DNA from: Opitutales bacterium | GTDB lineage: Bacteria; Verrucomicrobiota; Verrucomicrobiia; Opitutales; Seribacteraceae | Assembly: GCA_900299365.1 (NCBI GenBank) | Contig: OMJS01000085.1 | Location: 1-39,604, forward strand | DNA: 39,604 bases | Reading direction: 5' to 3' | Shown: positions 27,658-37,838 of the stretch, in pieces | Numbering within the stretch: the first letter of the stretch is position 1 | Layout of the letters: every line of letters starts with the position of its first letter | Position numbers and translations under genes: made by a program | The notes under the pieces: model-generated | What the model was told of the DNA's origin: nothing | The model's database searches: none | Seen by the model: only the letters and a program-made list of their open reading frames with translations

Positions 27658-30336
27658 ATGAAAGCACGCGAGATCAGACAATCCTTTATTGGTTTTTTTG
27701 CTGGAAAATCGCACGAGATTGTACCTTCTTCCCCCCTCCTTCCGGAGTCGCCCAATCTCCTTTTTACCAATGCAGGAATGAATCAATTTGTTCCCTACTT
27801 CCTTGGCGATCAAAAAGCTCCTTACCCCAGAGCGGCTGATACCCAAAAATGTATCCGGGCAGGCGGAAAGCATAATGATTTGGAAGATGTAGGCCTTGAC
27901 ACTTATCACCACACCTTTTTCGAAATGCTGGGAAACTGGTCTTTCGGCAATTATTTCAAAAAGGAGGCTATCGGGTGGGCTTGGGAGCTACTCGTTGATG
28001 TTTGGAAATTCCCCCCCGAACGGCTTTATGCGACCGTTTATGATCCAAGCGAGGGAGACCCGGCCGAGTTTGATGAGGAAGCACATGAAATATGGTCAGA
28101 AATTTTTAATACTGCCGGCCTCGACCCTTCGGTTCATGTGGTCACTGGTGGAAAGAAAGATAATTTTTGGATGATGGGTGAGACAGGTCCATGTGGTCCC
28201 TGTTCCGAACTCCATCTGGATCTAACTGTTAAGGGGGACAGCCAGGGAAAACTAGTCAATGCCGACTCTCATCTCTGCATCGAGATATGGAATCTCGTCT
28301 TCATTCAATTTAATGCGGACAGAGAGGGGAATTTCACTCCGCTCAAAGCAAAACATGTGGATACCGGCATGGGGTTTGAACGGGTGGCCGCGGTGATGCA
28401 ATCCACCCGTAATTTCACCGACTTTTCCAAACCTGCATCCAATTATGACACCGATGTATTCTCTCCTCTTTTTGCCAAACTCGAGGAACTTTCCGGAAAA
28501 ACTTACCAGTCCACCCTCCCGGTGGATGGAAAACCAAAAGACCAACAGGAAGAAATCGATGTTGCATTCCGGGTGATTGCGGATCATCTGCGGGCTCTTT
28601 CCTTCTCTATAGCCGATGGCATACTTCCCGGAAATAGTGATCGAAATTATGTTCTGCGCCGCATTCTTCGTCGGGCGGTAAAGTACGGAAGAACTCTCGG
28701 ATTGAGCGATCCGTTTTTTTACCAGCTTGCTCCTGTACTAGTCGAACAGATGGGAGATATTTTTCCCGAATTGCAGGAACGGTCCTCATTAATTGAGAAA
28801 ACGCTCAAATCGGAGGAGGAATCCTTCAATAAGACTCTTGACCGGGGAATTGAACTCTTTACCAAAGAAACAAAAAATTTACCTCAGGGAAACGAAATAT
28901 CGGGATCCTTTGCCTTTAAATTGTATGATACCTTTGGCTTTCCGCTTGATCTTACTGAACTGATGGCCCGCGAAAACGGCCTTATGATCAACCATGCCGA
29001 GTTTGAAAAGGAAATGGAAGCACAGAAAAAGCGGGCCAGAGAAGCACATAAGTCAGTGGATATTCTTGTAAATGAAAGCGATGAATCTTCAGACCCCACT
29101 GAATTTTGCGGATATGACTTATCAAACCTTCAAAATTTCAACTCCCACTGCACCGATTGGATAGAACAGGAAGGTAAGTGCTTTCTCATTGTGGAAAAAT
29201 CTCCTTTTTACGCCGAAATGGGCGGACAGGTTGGCGATACCGGAACGGTCACCATCGATGGCAATTCACTGGATGTATCTCAGGTAATCAAAGATAGTGG
29301 TGGCCGTTTCTTACATCAAATCACAAAGCCGGAAAAAATTGAGGATTTGATTGGCTCACCGATAAGAATGGATGTCGACTTGCCAAGAAGACTTGCCATT
29401 CAGCAACATCACACCGCCACCCATGTCTTACACTGGGCACTGAGAAAGGTACTTGGGGATCATATTCGCCAGGCTGGTTCACTGGTCGAGAAGGATCGTT
29501 TGCGCTTTGATTTTTCTCATTTTGAGGCCGTTTCCCCCGAACAGCTGAAAACAATTGAGCGGCTGGCCAACGAAAAACTGATCTGTAATGATGAGCTAAA
29601 ATCCTACGAAATTCCCTTTGCAGAAAAACCCGAGGGAGTAATCGCGTTTTTCGGGGAAAAATATGGTGACTTTGTACGGGTGGTTGATTTGGGCGGTTGG
29701 AGCATGGAGCTTTGTGGAGGTACCCATGTACGATCGGGAGGGGAAGTTGGCTCGATCCGGATCGTATCTGAATCGGCAGTTTCTGCTGGTACCCGAAGGC
29801 TGGAGGCAGTGGCCGGGCTTGCCGCTTATGATTGGACCACTGAACGCGTCACTGGATACAATCAATTACTCAAGAATTTAGCCTGTCAATCACACGAACT
29901 TTTTGACCGGATTGAACAGATACAGGCAAAATCCAAACAGTTGGAGAAAAAGCTCCGCTCGGTCGAACAGAGAGATCAGGCAGGGATTGCCAATAACCTA
30001 ATTCATTCGGCAAAAGACCGTGATGGAATCAAAATTATTGCCCGCTTTGTGGAGGGACTTTCGGCCAACGATCTGCGTGGTCTGACTGCCCAGATCAATA
30101 AAAGAACTGAACCATCGGTCGTTTTGCTTGCTTCCGAGAAAGACAGTAAGTGCTCCATGGTATGCATATGTTCAGGTCCTGCGATCGAGACCGGACACAA
30201 GGCCGGGGAACACCTCAGTGAGCTGGCCCAAAAAATTGGGGGCAAAGGTGGAGGCAAGCCTGACTTTGCCATGGGGGGAGGACCTGCGGGCAAAGGAGTG
30301 GAAAATGCCCTGACTACCCACTCTTTGAATTCCTAA
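27658..30336 (+). CDS. alaS: Alanyl-tRNA synthetase
   Basis: AlaRS charges tRNA-Ala and edits mischarged Ser/Gly. The 892-residue protein has the class II aminoacylation core at the N-terminus (TNAGMNQFVPYFLG, AGGKHNDLEDVG, HHTFFEMLGNWSFG). The editing domain zinc motifs are H585-x3-H589 (HTATH) and C686-x3-H690 (CGGTH). It ends in a coiled coil and a C-Ala domain with the glycine-rich QKIGGKGGGKPDFAMGGG. Length is standard (about 875). It follows leuB closely and is followed nine bases on by the SNF2 gene on the same strand. Confidence 0.97.
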   Translation: MKAREIRQSFIGFFAGKSHEIVPSSPLLPESPNLLFTNAGMNQFVPYFLGDQKAPYPRAADTQKCIRAGGKHNDLEDVGLDTYHHTFFEMLGNWSFGNYFKKEAIGWAWELLVDVWKFPPERLYATVYDPSEGDPAEFDEEAHEIWSEIFNTAGLDPSVHVVTGGKKDNFWMMGETGPCGPCSELHLDLTVKGDSQGKLVNADSHLCIEIWNLVFIQFNADREGNFTPLKAKHVDTGMGFERVAAVMQSTRNFTDFSKPASNYDTDVFSPLFAKLEELSGKTYQSTLPVDGKPKDQQEEIDVAFRVIADHLRALSFSIADGILPGNSDRNYVLRRILRRAVKYGRTLGLSDPFFYQLAPVLVEQMGDIFPELQERSSLIEKTLKSEEESFNKTLDRGIELFTKETKNLPQGNEISGSFAFKLYDTFGFPLDLTELMARENGLMINHAEFEKEMEAQKKRAREAHKSVDILVNESDESSDPTEFCGYDLSNLQNFNSHCTDWIEQEGKCFLIVEKSPFYAEMGGQVGDTGTVTIDGNSLDVSQVIKDSGGRFLHQITKPEKIEDLIGSPIRMDVDLPRRLAIQQHHTATHVLHWALRKVLGDHIRQAGSLVEKDRLRFDFSHFEAVSPEQLKTIERLANEKLICNDELKSYEIPFAEKPEGVIAFFGEKYGDFVRVVDLGGWSMELCGGTHVRSGGEVGSIRIVSESAVSAGTRRLEAVAGLAAYDWTTERVTGYNQLLKNLACQSHELFDRIEQIQAKSKQLEKKLRSVEQRDQAGIANNLIHSAKDRDGIKIIARFVEGLSANDLRGLTAQINKRTEPSVVLLASEKDSKCSMVCICSGPAIETGHKAGEHLSELAQKIGGKGGGKPDFAMGGGPAGKGVENALTTHSLNS

Positions 30337-30344
30337 TTATTCGG

Positions 30345-32810
30345 GTGAGGCTGCGGATTGTTATCCCCCCCACCCTTGCCGGGTGTATTCAACGCAATGC
30401 CATCCCTGCAAAAGTTGAACTGGAAGACGATTCCGGTACCCGCATTACCCCCGAAAAATGTAAAGTAGAAGATCTTGGTTCATTGCCCGATGCCGAACGT
30501 TCTGCCCTTTTTGTCCTCTCTCAATGGTGCGGAGGAAAACTTACCTCCTTTCTCCAGCTCAATGTCGAGCAGGCTGCCGAACTGCTCAAGCTGCTCGACC
30601 GCATCGAATGCTTCTTTCCAGCCAATTCTCCGGATCAGGCAATTTCATGGACCGAATCGGGCCTCGAAGGAGTTTCTGAACACATCGGGAAACCATCTCC
30701 TAAACAACCCCCAAAAAAAGTAAGGGAGATCAAAGCGGAAGAGGATAAACTATACCCAGAAAATCTGTCTTCTGATCCTCCAAAATACAAAGGCCCGCCC
30801 ATTGAAGTGGAAGGATCGACCGAATACCTTCGTATCATTCTGCCCGGCTCCGAACATCCCGGATATTCTCAGGTTCTTCGATTACTCAGGGACTGGTCTT
30901 TTATTCGTGACCGTTCGCACCGTCACTGGTGGTGGCTCAGGGACCCAGCCAAAGTGCTCGACTTCATCGCTTGCCACCAGGAGGAATTGAAACTCGATCA
31001 TGAGGCTGAATTTACCGATAATTTCCGTAAACATACATCGACGATCAGAACTGCCGTCCTCTCCGTCGGGGCAAGCGAGAATGAAGAAAGTATCGAGGTG
31101 CATGCTAGGATTGAAGCGGGTGATGCACCAATTGAATTAATTGAACATGCATTATCCACTGGCCGGAATCATTTCAAACACGGGAAAAACACCTATTTAC
31201 TGACCAAAGAATTACGGGACAAAACCGCGAGGATACAAAGACAGGCATCCGGACAGGTGGATGCCCCCTTGCTTGCCCAGTCCACCCACTCCATTTCCCG
31301 CTTTCAGTCCACCACCATGCAAGGATTCCTGACCGAGGCAGACCCCCGCTTCCGTCCCCCTGCCCAATGGAAAAAGCGCGGGCTTGCCCTGCACGACCTT
31401 TCTTCCCTGCAAGCACCGAAGCCACTGGATGGATTGGGAAAAACACTCCGTCCCTATCAGGCACTGGGTACTGCCTGGATGCTTCATCTCTTTGATCATG
31501 AACTGGGTGGCATTCTGGCCGATGAGATGGGGCTGGGTAAGACTCTGCAAACCCTCGCCTTTCTATCCTGTCTTCGAAAACGGGGTGGTCCCACCAAAAC
31601 TTCGCTGGTCCTTTGCCCGGCCTCCCTTGTGGAAAACTGGAGGCGGGAAGCCGAACGGTTCTGTCCATCCTTCTTGGTTTATTCCCATCATGGTCCGAAC
31701 CGGGCAACCACGCCCTCCTACATCGGAAAGTTTGATCTGGTCATCACTTCCTATGGCACCCTGACCCGAGACCTGGAAATGTTCAAAGATTTTCCCTTTC
31801 TCTGTGTGATCGGGGATGAGGCCCAGCACCTCAAAAACCGCCGCACTCAGAATGCCAGGTCTACTTCCTCCTTATCCTCAGAGGGAAGAATGCTGCTCAC
31901 CGGTACTCCCATCGAGAACAGTGTATCTGACCTCCTTTCCCTGCTAGAATTTCTCTTACCCGGTGCTCATCCAAAACTACCCGAAGGCAGCCGTGGAGAT
32001 GAACGTATCTGGCACGAACAACGCATCCTCAAACAGGCCGCCCCCTACCTCCTGAGAAGATCCAAAAAAGAAGTGGCTCCTGAACTGCCAGATAAGATCG
32101 AACAGGTGCTCTATCTCAATCTTACCGAGGACCAGAAGGACTGCTACGAAGGAGTCCGAAAATTGGCGGAGCAAGAACTCGACACCTTGGCAAATGCCGG
32201 GGCAAGTGAGGGGGCCATGCGGATGAAAACCCTGACCCAACTCCTCCGTTTGCGCCAGGTATGCTGTGACCCACGACTGATCGATCCGGAAGTGGAAAAT
32301 TTCCGTTCCTGTAAACTCAATGCATTCCGCGAACTTCTTTATAATTGCCTGGAAGGCGGACACCGCATGCTCGTTTTTTCCCAGTTTGTACAGATGTTAA
32401 AGCTACTGCGGGCAGAACTGGAGAGCACCTCCCTGCCCTTTTGCTACCTAGATGGCTCATCAACCGACCGGATGGCACAGGTTGACCGTTTTCAGGAGGA
32501 TGAATCGATCCCCGTTTTTCTCATTTCACTCAAAGCCGGAGGTACGGGCCTCAACCTGACTGGGGCAGATGTGGTGGTCCACTTTGATCCTTGGTGGAAC
32601 CCGGCAGCAGAAGCCCAAGCGACAGACCGGGCCCACAGGATCGGTCAGGATAAGCAAGTTACGGTTTATAAATTTATCACTTCGGGAACAGTCGAGGAAA
32701 GAGTCCTTGGGTTACAGAATGAAAAAAGAAAATTGCTTAAACAGGTGTTTGAGGAATCGGAAGCAGCCAATCTCTCCGTTTCTGTTACTGATTTACGGGA
32801 TCTTATGTAA
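30345..32810 (+). CDS. SNF2-family DEAD/H-box ATPase (helicase-like)
   Basis: This is an 821-residue Swi2/Snf2 ATPase. The C-terminal half holds the two RecA lobes: Walker A in DEMGLGKT (393-400), motif II DEAQHLKN (491-498), LTGTPIENSVSDLLSLLEFLLPG, and the second-lobe motifs SLKAGGTGLNLTGADVVVHFDPWWNP and RAHRIGQ. The N-terminal 380 residues include a part (about 160-230) rich in Trp and Arg and have no domain I can name. Such bacterial SNF2 proteins act on protein-DNA complexes (RapA-like) or in DNA repair or defence; the specific role is unknown. The start is GTG at 30345, nine bases after alaS, and its end is six bases from the convergent yggS. The region looks richer in G+C than the flanks. 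Confidence 0.9.
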   Translation: MRLRIVIPPTLAGCIQRNAIPAKVELEDDSGTRITPEKCKVEDLGSLPDAERSALFVLSQWCGGKLTSFLQLNVEQAAELLKLLDRIECFFPANSPDQAISWTESGLEGVSEHIGKPSPKQPPKKVREIKAEEDKLYPENLSSDPPKYKGPPIEVEGSTEYLRIILPGSEHPGYSQVLRLLRDWSFIRDRSHRHWWWLRDPAKVLDFIACHQEELKLDHEAEFTDNFRKHTSTIRTAVLSVGASENEESIEVHARIEAGDAPIELIEHALSTGRNHFKHGKNTYLLTKELRDKTARIQRQASGQVDAPLLAQSTHSISRFQSTTMQGFLTEADPRFRPPAQWKKRGLALHDLSSLQAPKPLDGLGKTLRPYQALGTAWMLHLFDHELGGILADEMGLGKTLQTLAFLSCLRKRGGPTKTSLVLCPASLVENWRREAERFCPSFLVYSHHGPNRATTPSYIGKFDLVITSYGTLTRDLEMFKDFPFLCVIGDEAQHLKNRRTQNARSTSSLSSEGRMLLTGTPIENSVSDLLSLLEFLLPGAHPKLPEGSRGDERIWHEQRILKQAAPYLLRRSKKEVAPELPDKIEQVLYLNLTEDQKDCYEGVRKLAEQELDTLANAGASEGAMRMKTLTQLLRLRQVCCDPRLIDPEVENFRSCKLNAFRELLYNCLEGGHRMLVFSQFVQMLKLLRAELESTSLPFCYLDGSSTDRMAQVDRFQEDESIPVFLISLKAGGTGLNLTGADVVVHFDPWWNPAAEAQATDRAHRIGQDKQVTVYKFITSGTVEERVLGLQNEKRKLLKQVFEESEAANLSVSVTDLRDLM

Positions 32811-32816
32811 TCGAAT

Positions 32817-33509
32817 TTAGGTTCTGGTGCCAAAAAGAGCCGAACCAACGCGTATCATTGTACTTCCACAGCCAATGGCTTCCTCGAGGTCACCAGACAT
32901 CCCCATGGATAGTTCGGAGAGCTTAATTCCATGTATCTGGCAAAGCTTATCTCGTAAATCGACCAATTTTTGGAAACAGTTCCTGGCAACCGATGGGTCA
33001 TCCGGAGCATACGGAGCAATGGTCATCAAACCATCGACCTGGAGATGGGAACAACAAAGCACTTCATCAAGTGCATATGGGGCGTCCTCGATGGAAAAGC
33101 CATATTTGGCCGGGTCATTGCCCGCATTGATTTGTAATAGTAAAGATGTTTTTTGATCGATTCGCTCTGAAGCAGTTTGTACCTTACGTATCAATTTTAA
33201 AGAATCAAGGGTCTGAATTCGAGCAAAACGGCCAACCGCTTGGTTAACTTTATTGCTTTGGAGATGTCCTATTAATTCCCATGATATTCCTGAGATTTGA
33301 TCCTGTTTGGACAGGGCTTCCTGTACGCGATTTTCCCCCACCCTTGAGAGACTGGCATCCTGACAGTAACGGACTGCATCAATCGGCCAGTTTTTGGTAA
33401 CCGGTAAAAGAGAAACATCATCAGGATTTCGCCCGCAACTTGTACATGCATTTGCTATTTTGGCACGAAGTTCCGCCAATCTGGACAAAAAATCTTCTCT
33501 ACTGATCAT
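32817..33509 (-). CDS. yggS: YggS-family pyridoxal phosphate homeostasis protein
   Basis: YggS/PLPBP is a single-domain TIM-barrel protein of the alanine racemase fold III group that binds PLP and keeps its free level low. The 230-residue protein has the PLP Lys in LLPVTKNWPIDAVR, the GENRVQEALSKQ segment, WELIGHLQSNKVN, the DGLMTIAPYAPDD segment and the C-terminal LSMGMSGDLEEAIGCGSTMIRVGSALFG. These are all family signatures. The ATG at 33509 has a promoter-like TTGAAC-17-TAACAC upstream on the minus strand (33529-33557). It is divergent from the LysR regulator gene; no proC or sepF neighbour is present. Confidence 0.95.
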   Translation of the reverse strand: MISREDFLSRLAELRAKIANACTSCGRNPDDVSLLPVTKNWPIDAVRYCQDASLSRVGENRVQEALSKQDQISGISWELIGHLQSNKVNQAVGRFARIQTLDSLKLIRKVQTASERIDQKTSLLLQINAGNDPAKYGFSIEDAPYALDEVLCCSHLQVDGLMTIAPYAPDDPSVARNCFQKLVDLRDKLCQIHGIKLSELSMGMSGDLEEAIGCGSTMIRVGSALFGTRT

Positions 33510-33528
33510 AAGTATATAAGTATGGCTT

Positions 33529-33557
33529 GTGTTATGCTATTTTTTAAATTAGTTCAA
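33529..33557 (-). promoter_or_regulatory. Predicted yggS promoter
   Basis: On the minus strand the -35 box TTGAAC (33552-33557), a 17-base spacer and -10 box TAACAC (33529-33534) lie in the 59-base gap to the divergent LysR gene. The regulator may bind in the same short gap. Consensus match is moderate. Confidence 0.4.
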
Positions 33558-33568
33558 TTTATAAGCAA

Positions 33569-34459
33569 ATGCACATTCAGAATTTCAAAACCTTCTGCGA
33601 TTTAGTCGAGAGCAAAAGCTTTTCCAAAGCTGCAAAACTGAACGAAGTTACTCAATCCGCTGTTAGTCAACAGCTTAAGGCAATGGAGTCACACTATCAG
33701 ATGCTAATAATTGATAGAAATCAGAAAAAATTCCGCCTGACTCCGCAAGGCACAGCACTCTATTCAACCTTTAAGCAAATTCTCAACCTCTACGACCGCT
33801 TAAATTGTGAGATTCAGGAAATGCGAAATGTGGTAAGCGGAACCGTGCAAATATCAACGGTAAATAGCATTGGACTGCATGTGCTCCCCCCGTATCTGAA
33901 GTCTTACCTCAAGGAGTTTCCTTCAGTCAATGCTCGGGTGGAATACCGCCGGGCTAATCTAGTATATGATGATGTGCTTCATGGGAATGCTGATCTTGGT
34001 TTGATTGCATTTCCTGTGCCTCAAAAAGATTTGGAAATTATTCCTTTTACCAACGACGAATTAATTGTGGCGATGAGCCCGGAAAATCCCCTGAGCCAGA
34101 AAAGGATGATCGCGATGAAAGATTTGCAAGGACTGGAATTCATTGCCTTTGAAAAAGACATACCCACACGCAAAGCAACGGATGAAATTCTCGCAAAATC
34201 TGAAATCGAGGTAGCGATTAAGATGGAATTTGATAATGTAGAAACCGTCAAAAGAGCCATCGAAATCAACGCCGGCTTAGCGATTTTGCCAGCTAGCACG
34301 GTGGTCAATGAAGTGGAAAGAAAACAGTTGGTAAGTTTCAAACTGGAGGGTGGTATACATAACCGTCCCCTCGCAATTATTCACAAACAAAGTAGAATGC
34401 TTACCCCTGCTCTTCGTTCATTTATTGAATTATTAAAAGACGGTCCTGAACGAGACTAA
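33569..34459 (+). CDS. LysR-type transcriptional regulator
   Basis: This 296-residue protein has the LysR winged helix-turn-helix at residues 1-62 (TFCDLVESKSFSKAAKLNEVTQSAVSQQLKAME), a linker helix, and the two-lobe effector-binding domain from about 90 (GTVQISTVNSIGLHVLPPYL). It ends with VEINAGLAILPAST-type residues. Its ligand and targets cannot be told from sequence. It faces the divergent yggS across 59 bases, so yggS or its own gene is a possible target. It is convergent with the DUF3108 gene, 16 bases away. No cysteine-synthesis or carbon-fixation gene is near, so the named subgroups (CysB, CbbR) are not supported. Confidence 0.92.
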   Translation: MHIQNFKTFCDLVESKSFSKAAKLNEVTQSAVSQQLKAMESHYQMLIIDRNQKKFRLTPQGTALYSTFKQILNLYDRLNCEIQEMRNVVSGTVQISTVNSIGLHVLPPYLKSYLKEFPSVNARVEYRRANLVYDDVLHGNADLGLIAFPVPQKDLEIIPFTNDELIVAMSPENPLSQKRMIAMKDLQGLEFIAFEKDIPTRKATDEILAKSEIEVAIKMEFDNVETVKRAIEINAGLAILPASTVVNEVERKQLVSFKLEGGIHNRPLAIIHKQSRMLTPALRSFIELLKDGPERD

Positions 34460-34475
34460 TTTCCGCAGTTTAGCA

Positions 34476-35288
34476 TCATTTTATACCCTCTAAGGGAGGA
34501 GTAGCTTTATTTAGTGTAGCTGTAAAACTACCCACTATAACTTTACTGCTCACACGAACGGGAACTCTTCTATCATCATCGGAATACCAGACTTTAAGCA
34601 TTCCTTTTGGGCTTTTATTAAAAACTCCACCTAAGTTTTCCAAAGCGGGTGTCGTTCCGATCGCATCAATTTCACCCATCGGAAGTTTTATCCGCTCTCG
34701 TTGACCAGCACTTACCATAACTTCTTGAAACCTTTTACCATCGCATGTGGGAAGTTTTAGATTTCCACCTGGCACCAGGGGGTAGAGGCGAAAAAAGTAG
34801 GCAATGGATAACGGATCAAAAACTGGGCCAGGAATTGGGGTAATTCTTGGAATATTTCCCTGCAAAACATACTTTGCCTCCCCTTTTTTATAATCATATT
34901 CCACAACAATTTCCCGGTGAGTACCTCCTTCGTGCTGAGATTTTTCGTACCTCAGGGTTCGGGAAAAAGAAGAATCGATTGTACTACTTATGGATGTTCG
35001 GACTTTATAAAATGTATCTGCAAATGAATTAGTACGCACATTGAATTTAACCACTTTAGGACCATTGGAATCCTCGGGATTCTGAGCCACCACTTCCATG
35101 GTTGCTGATCCAACAGGGAAATACCCCCATTTCATATCGTATTCCAGTCGCTCACCCAGCACGAAAGGCAAGGCAATGGAATCCGAATAGCCAACTTCTC
35201 CAGACAGTTGGCCGAATATTCCGCAGTGCAGAAAAATGAAAAGATAAATTCTACCAATCAAGCAACTGATACAGGGTCGAGTTTCCAA
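34476..35288 (-). CDS. DUF3108 domain protein, exported
   Basis: This 270-residue protein has a hydrophobic signal-like segment near the N-terminus ([21 protein letters not shown]) and the DUF3108 pattern from about residue 43 ([22 protein letters not shown]). It continues with repeated beta-strand segments ([38 protein letters not shown]). The family is predicted to act in the periplasm or outer membrane; its function is unknown. There is no ATG near the front. Both possible starts are TTG: at 35288 (overlapping glgP by 31 bases) and at 35261, where it would form a TTGA overlap with the glgP stop. The shorter start leaves a more normal signal peptide. The gene is downstream of glgP on the same strand and may be co-transcribed. 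Confidence 0.8.
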   Translation of the reverse strand: METRPCISCLIGRIYLFIFLHCGIFGQLSGEVGYSDSIALPFVLGERLEYDMKWGYFPVGSATMEVVAQNPEDSNGPKVVKFNVRTNSFADTFYKVRTSISSTIDSSFSRTLRYEKSQHEGGTHREIVVEYDYKKGEAKYVLQGNIPRITPIPGPVFDPLSIAYFFRLYPLVPGGNLKLPTCDGKRFQEVMVSAGQRERIKLPMGEIDAIGTTPALENLGGVFNKSPKGMLKVWYSDDDRRVPVRVSSKVIVGSFTATLNKATPPLEGIK

Positions 35289-37738
35289 ACTTCTTTGGCG
35301 TATTCACCAATTGTTCGATCAGAGGAAAATTTTCCAGAACCAGCAACGTTATGGATTGCCATGCTTGACCATTTTTCCTGATCCAAATAGACCTGACCTG
35401 CCTGGTCCTGAGCGTCGATATAAGAACGGTAGTCAGCCAATACCAAGTAGGGGTCCCCCCAGTCAAGAAGGCCTTTGCTCAGGTCTGAAATTAACCCACC
35501 TTTTCCAGGACAAAAGAAGTCCGAAGATAACCAATCAAGCACTGCTTTCAATTCCTCATCAGTTTCGTAAAAGGAGAAAGGATCGTATCCAGCCTGTCTC
35601 AGTTCTTCCACTCCCTCCACGGTTTTTCCAAAAATAAAGATATTATCATCCCCTACTTCCTCCAGAATTTCCACATTAGCCCCGTCCAGGGTACCCATGG
35701 TAAGAGCACCATTCAGGGCAAATTTCATATTCCCGGTACCAGAAGCTTCTTTTCCGGCTGTAGAAATCTGCTCAGACAAATCACTGGCGGGAATAATATT
35801 TTCAGCGGCAGAAACCCCATAATTTGGCCAAAAGAAGACCTTGAGCATGTTATTAATTCGGGAATCACTATTGATCTTTTGGGCCACCAGGTTGATTGCA
35901 TGAATAATCACTTTTGCCATATGATAACCGGGTGCAGCTTTTGCACCAAAAATAAAAACCCTTGGTGGTATTTTAAGATCGGGATTTTGTAAGAGCCGGC
36001 GGTAGAGGGTCAAAATATGAAGGAGGTTGAGGTGCTGACGTTTATACTCATGCAACCGTTTGATCTGGACATCAAACAAAGCAGATGAATCTAGCTTTAA
36101 TCCAAATCGTTTATGGATCAGGTTAGCCAGATCTTGTTTATTTTGATTTTTGATTTCACGAAATTCATTACGAAATGAGCAATCATCTGCATATTTTTCC
36201 AAATCGCGCAAAAGAGATGCATTGGTAATCCAATCAGATCCAATTTTAGAAGTCACTAATTGGGCAAGCCTTGGATTACATCCAACAAGCCATCGACGAG
36301 GAGTGATCCCATTGGTTTTATTATTAAACCGTTTAGGGTACATTTCTGCAAATTCTGATAACAGTCTCTCCTTGAGTAATTTGGTGTGAAGAGCAGCTAC
36401 TCCATTTACGGAATGGCTCCCTACAACCGAGAGATGAGCCATCCGGATTTGACCATCCGCAACAATGGCCATGCGGTGACGCCGATTCGCATCTGTAGGA
36501 GCGAACTTTTCAACCTCCCGGTCAAGAAAACGACGGTTAACTTCTAGGACTAAATCGTAATGCCTAGGTAAAACTTTCGCAAATAAGCCTTCACTCCAGG
36601 TTTCTAGGGCTTCGGGCAGAAGAGTATGGTTTGTGTATGCAAAGGTACGCTGAACCAAAGACCATGCATTTTCCCAAGTCATTTCTTCTTCATCAACCAA
36701 AATCCTTAGTAATTCAAGAATCGCAACCGCTGGATGAGTATCATTAAGTTGGACTACTACTTTGTCGGCAAATGCATCCCACCCATCGTGGGACCTACGG
36801 TATCTGGCAATAATATCCCTCAAAGAACAGGAAACAAAAAAGTATTGCTGAACCAAACGCAGTTCTTTTCCGTTCTCCGTCTCGTCGTTAGGATATAAGA
36901 CTTTGGAAATTGTCTCTACAGTGGCTTTTTCTCGAACCGCCTCCACATAACCGCCCTGATTGAAGACATCCAAATCAAATTCTTCAGATGCTTTAGACTC
37001 CCAAAGACGCAGGAAATTTACTGTCTTGGCTCCGTAACCCACAATGGCCACATCAAAAGGTAATCCATCAACCACCCTAGCACCAACCCAACGGGGACGG
37101 TAATTTCCACGGTCATCGTAATCATGCTCAACATGACCATACAACTTGACTTTTTGTATAAATTGGGGTCTAGCAATCTCCCAAGGGTTTCCAAAACGCC
37201 TCCAATCATCAGGCTTTTCCATTTGCCGACCGTTTTCAAATTCCTGCTTGAACAAACCATATTGGTAATGAATACCATAGCCAATTGCGGGGAGATCCAT
37301 AGTGGCCATAGAGTCAAGAAAGCATGCAGCCAGTCGACCTAAGCCCCCATTTCCAAGACCCATATCATGCTCCTCCTCGCAGAGTTCTGGCAATTCATAA
37401 CCTAGCTCATCAAGGGCTTGTTCGAGGGAATCGCGAATACCAAGATTACAAAGATTGGCATTGAGTAAACGTCCCATCAAGTATTCGAGACTCAGGTAAT
37501 GAATTCGACGGGTATCTTTTGCTACATGAGCCTTTTGGGTACTCATGTAGCGCTCCATGATTCTTTCCCTTACGGCAAGACACACAGCGGTCCATACTTC
37601 CTGCGAGGACGCTGTTTCCGAATTGCGAGCAAGATTCAATCTAAGTTGTCTAATAATCGATTCTTTTAGTTCCTCAACAAGCTGGGGATCAGCACATTCT
37701 TGAGTAGTAGTGAAAGGTGGTTCTTTTAATTGAGTCAT
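35258..37738 (-). CDS. glgP: Glycogen/starch phosphorylase
   Basis: GlgP releases glucose-1-phosphate from alpha-1,4-glucan using inorganic phosphate. The 826-residue protein matches the family length and has [16 protein letters not shown], the [17 protein letters not shown] segment, the NGITPRRWL segment, the [10 protein letters not shown] segment, and the PLP-phosphate site [28 protein letters not shown]. The catalytic Lys is expected in that segment. The ATG at 37738 is preceded by a seven-base inverted repeat in its leader. The DUF3108 gene overlaps its stop. No glgB or glgA is adjacent, but galM lies upstream on the same strand, so carbohydrate handling clusters here. Confidence 0.97.
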   Translation of the reverse strand: MTQLKEPPFTTTQECADPQLVEELKESIIRQLRLNLARNSETASSQEVWTAVCLAVRERIMERYMSTQKAHVAKDTRRIHYLSLEYLMGRLLNANLCNLGIRDSLEQALDELGYELPELCEEEHDMGLGNGGLGRLAACFLDSMATMDLPAIGYGIHYQYGLFKQEFENGRQMEKPDDWRRFGNPWEIARPQFIQKVKLYGHVEHDYDDRGNYRPRWVGARVVDGLPFDVAIVGYGAKTVNFLRLWESKASEEFDLDVFNQGGYVEAVREKATVETISKVLYPNDETENGKELRLVQQYFFVSCSLRDIIARYRRSHDGWDAFADKVVVQLNDTHPAVAILELLRILVDEEEMTWENAWSLVQRTFAYTNHTLLPEALETWSEGLFAKVLPRHYDLVLEVNRRFLDREVEKFAPTDANRRHRMAIVADGQIRMAHLSVVGSHSVNGVAALHTKLLKERLLSEFAEMYPKRFNNKTNGITPRRWLVGCNPRLAQLVTSKIGSDWITNASLLRDLEKYADDCSFRNEFREIKNQNKQDLANLIHKRFGLKLDSSALFDVQIKRLHEYKRQHLNLLHILTLYRRLLQNPDLKIPPRVFIFGAKAAPGYHMAKVIIHAINLVAQKINSDSRINNMLKVFFWPNYGVSAAENIIPASDLSEQISTAGKEASGTGNMKFALNGALTMGTLDGANVEILEEVGDDNIFIFGKTVEGVEELRQAGYDPFSFYETDEELKAVLDWLSSDFFCPGKGGLISDLSKGLLDWGDPYLVLADYRSYIDAQDQAGQVYLDQEKWSSMAIHNVAGSGKFSSDRTIGEYAKEVWKLDPVSVA

Positions 37739-37764
37739 TTAAATTAACAAATGTTCGAGCAATA

Positions 37765-37783
37765 ATGGCATGAAATATGCCAT
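37765..37783. repeat. Inverted repeat upstream of glgP
   Basis: ATGGCAT-GAAAT-ATGCCAT is a perfect seven-base inverted repeat with a five-base centre, 27-45 bases before the glgP start. A -10-like TATTAT (37782-37787, minus strand) overlaps its edge. It may be an operator, or a leader hairpin if transcription starts further upstream. Confidence 0.45.
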
Positions 37784-37838
37784 AATACGCTTTAAGCAGA
37801 AAAAGTACGATTCTTTTCCCTGAAAATTATCCGAATAT

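Noticed and set aside
31174-31707. 177-residue minus-strand open reading frame within the SNF2 gene
   Set aside because: No known domain or start context, and the opposite strand encodes intact conserved SNF2 motifs.
34486-34500. Short CCTCTAAGGGAGG-type hairpin at the 3' end of the DUF3108 gene
   Set aside because: It lies inside the coding sequence, has a short stem and is not followed by a uridine run.
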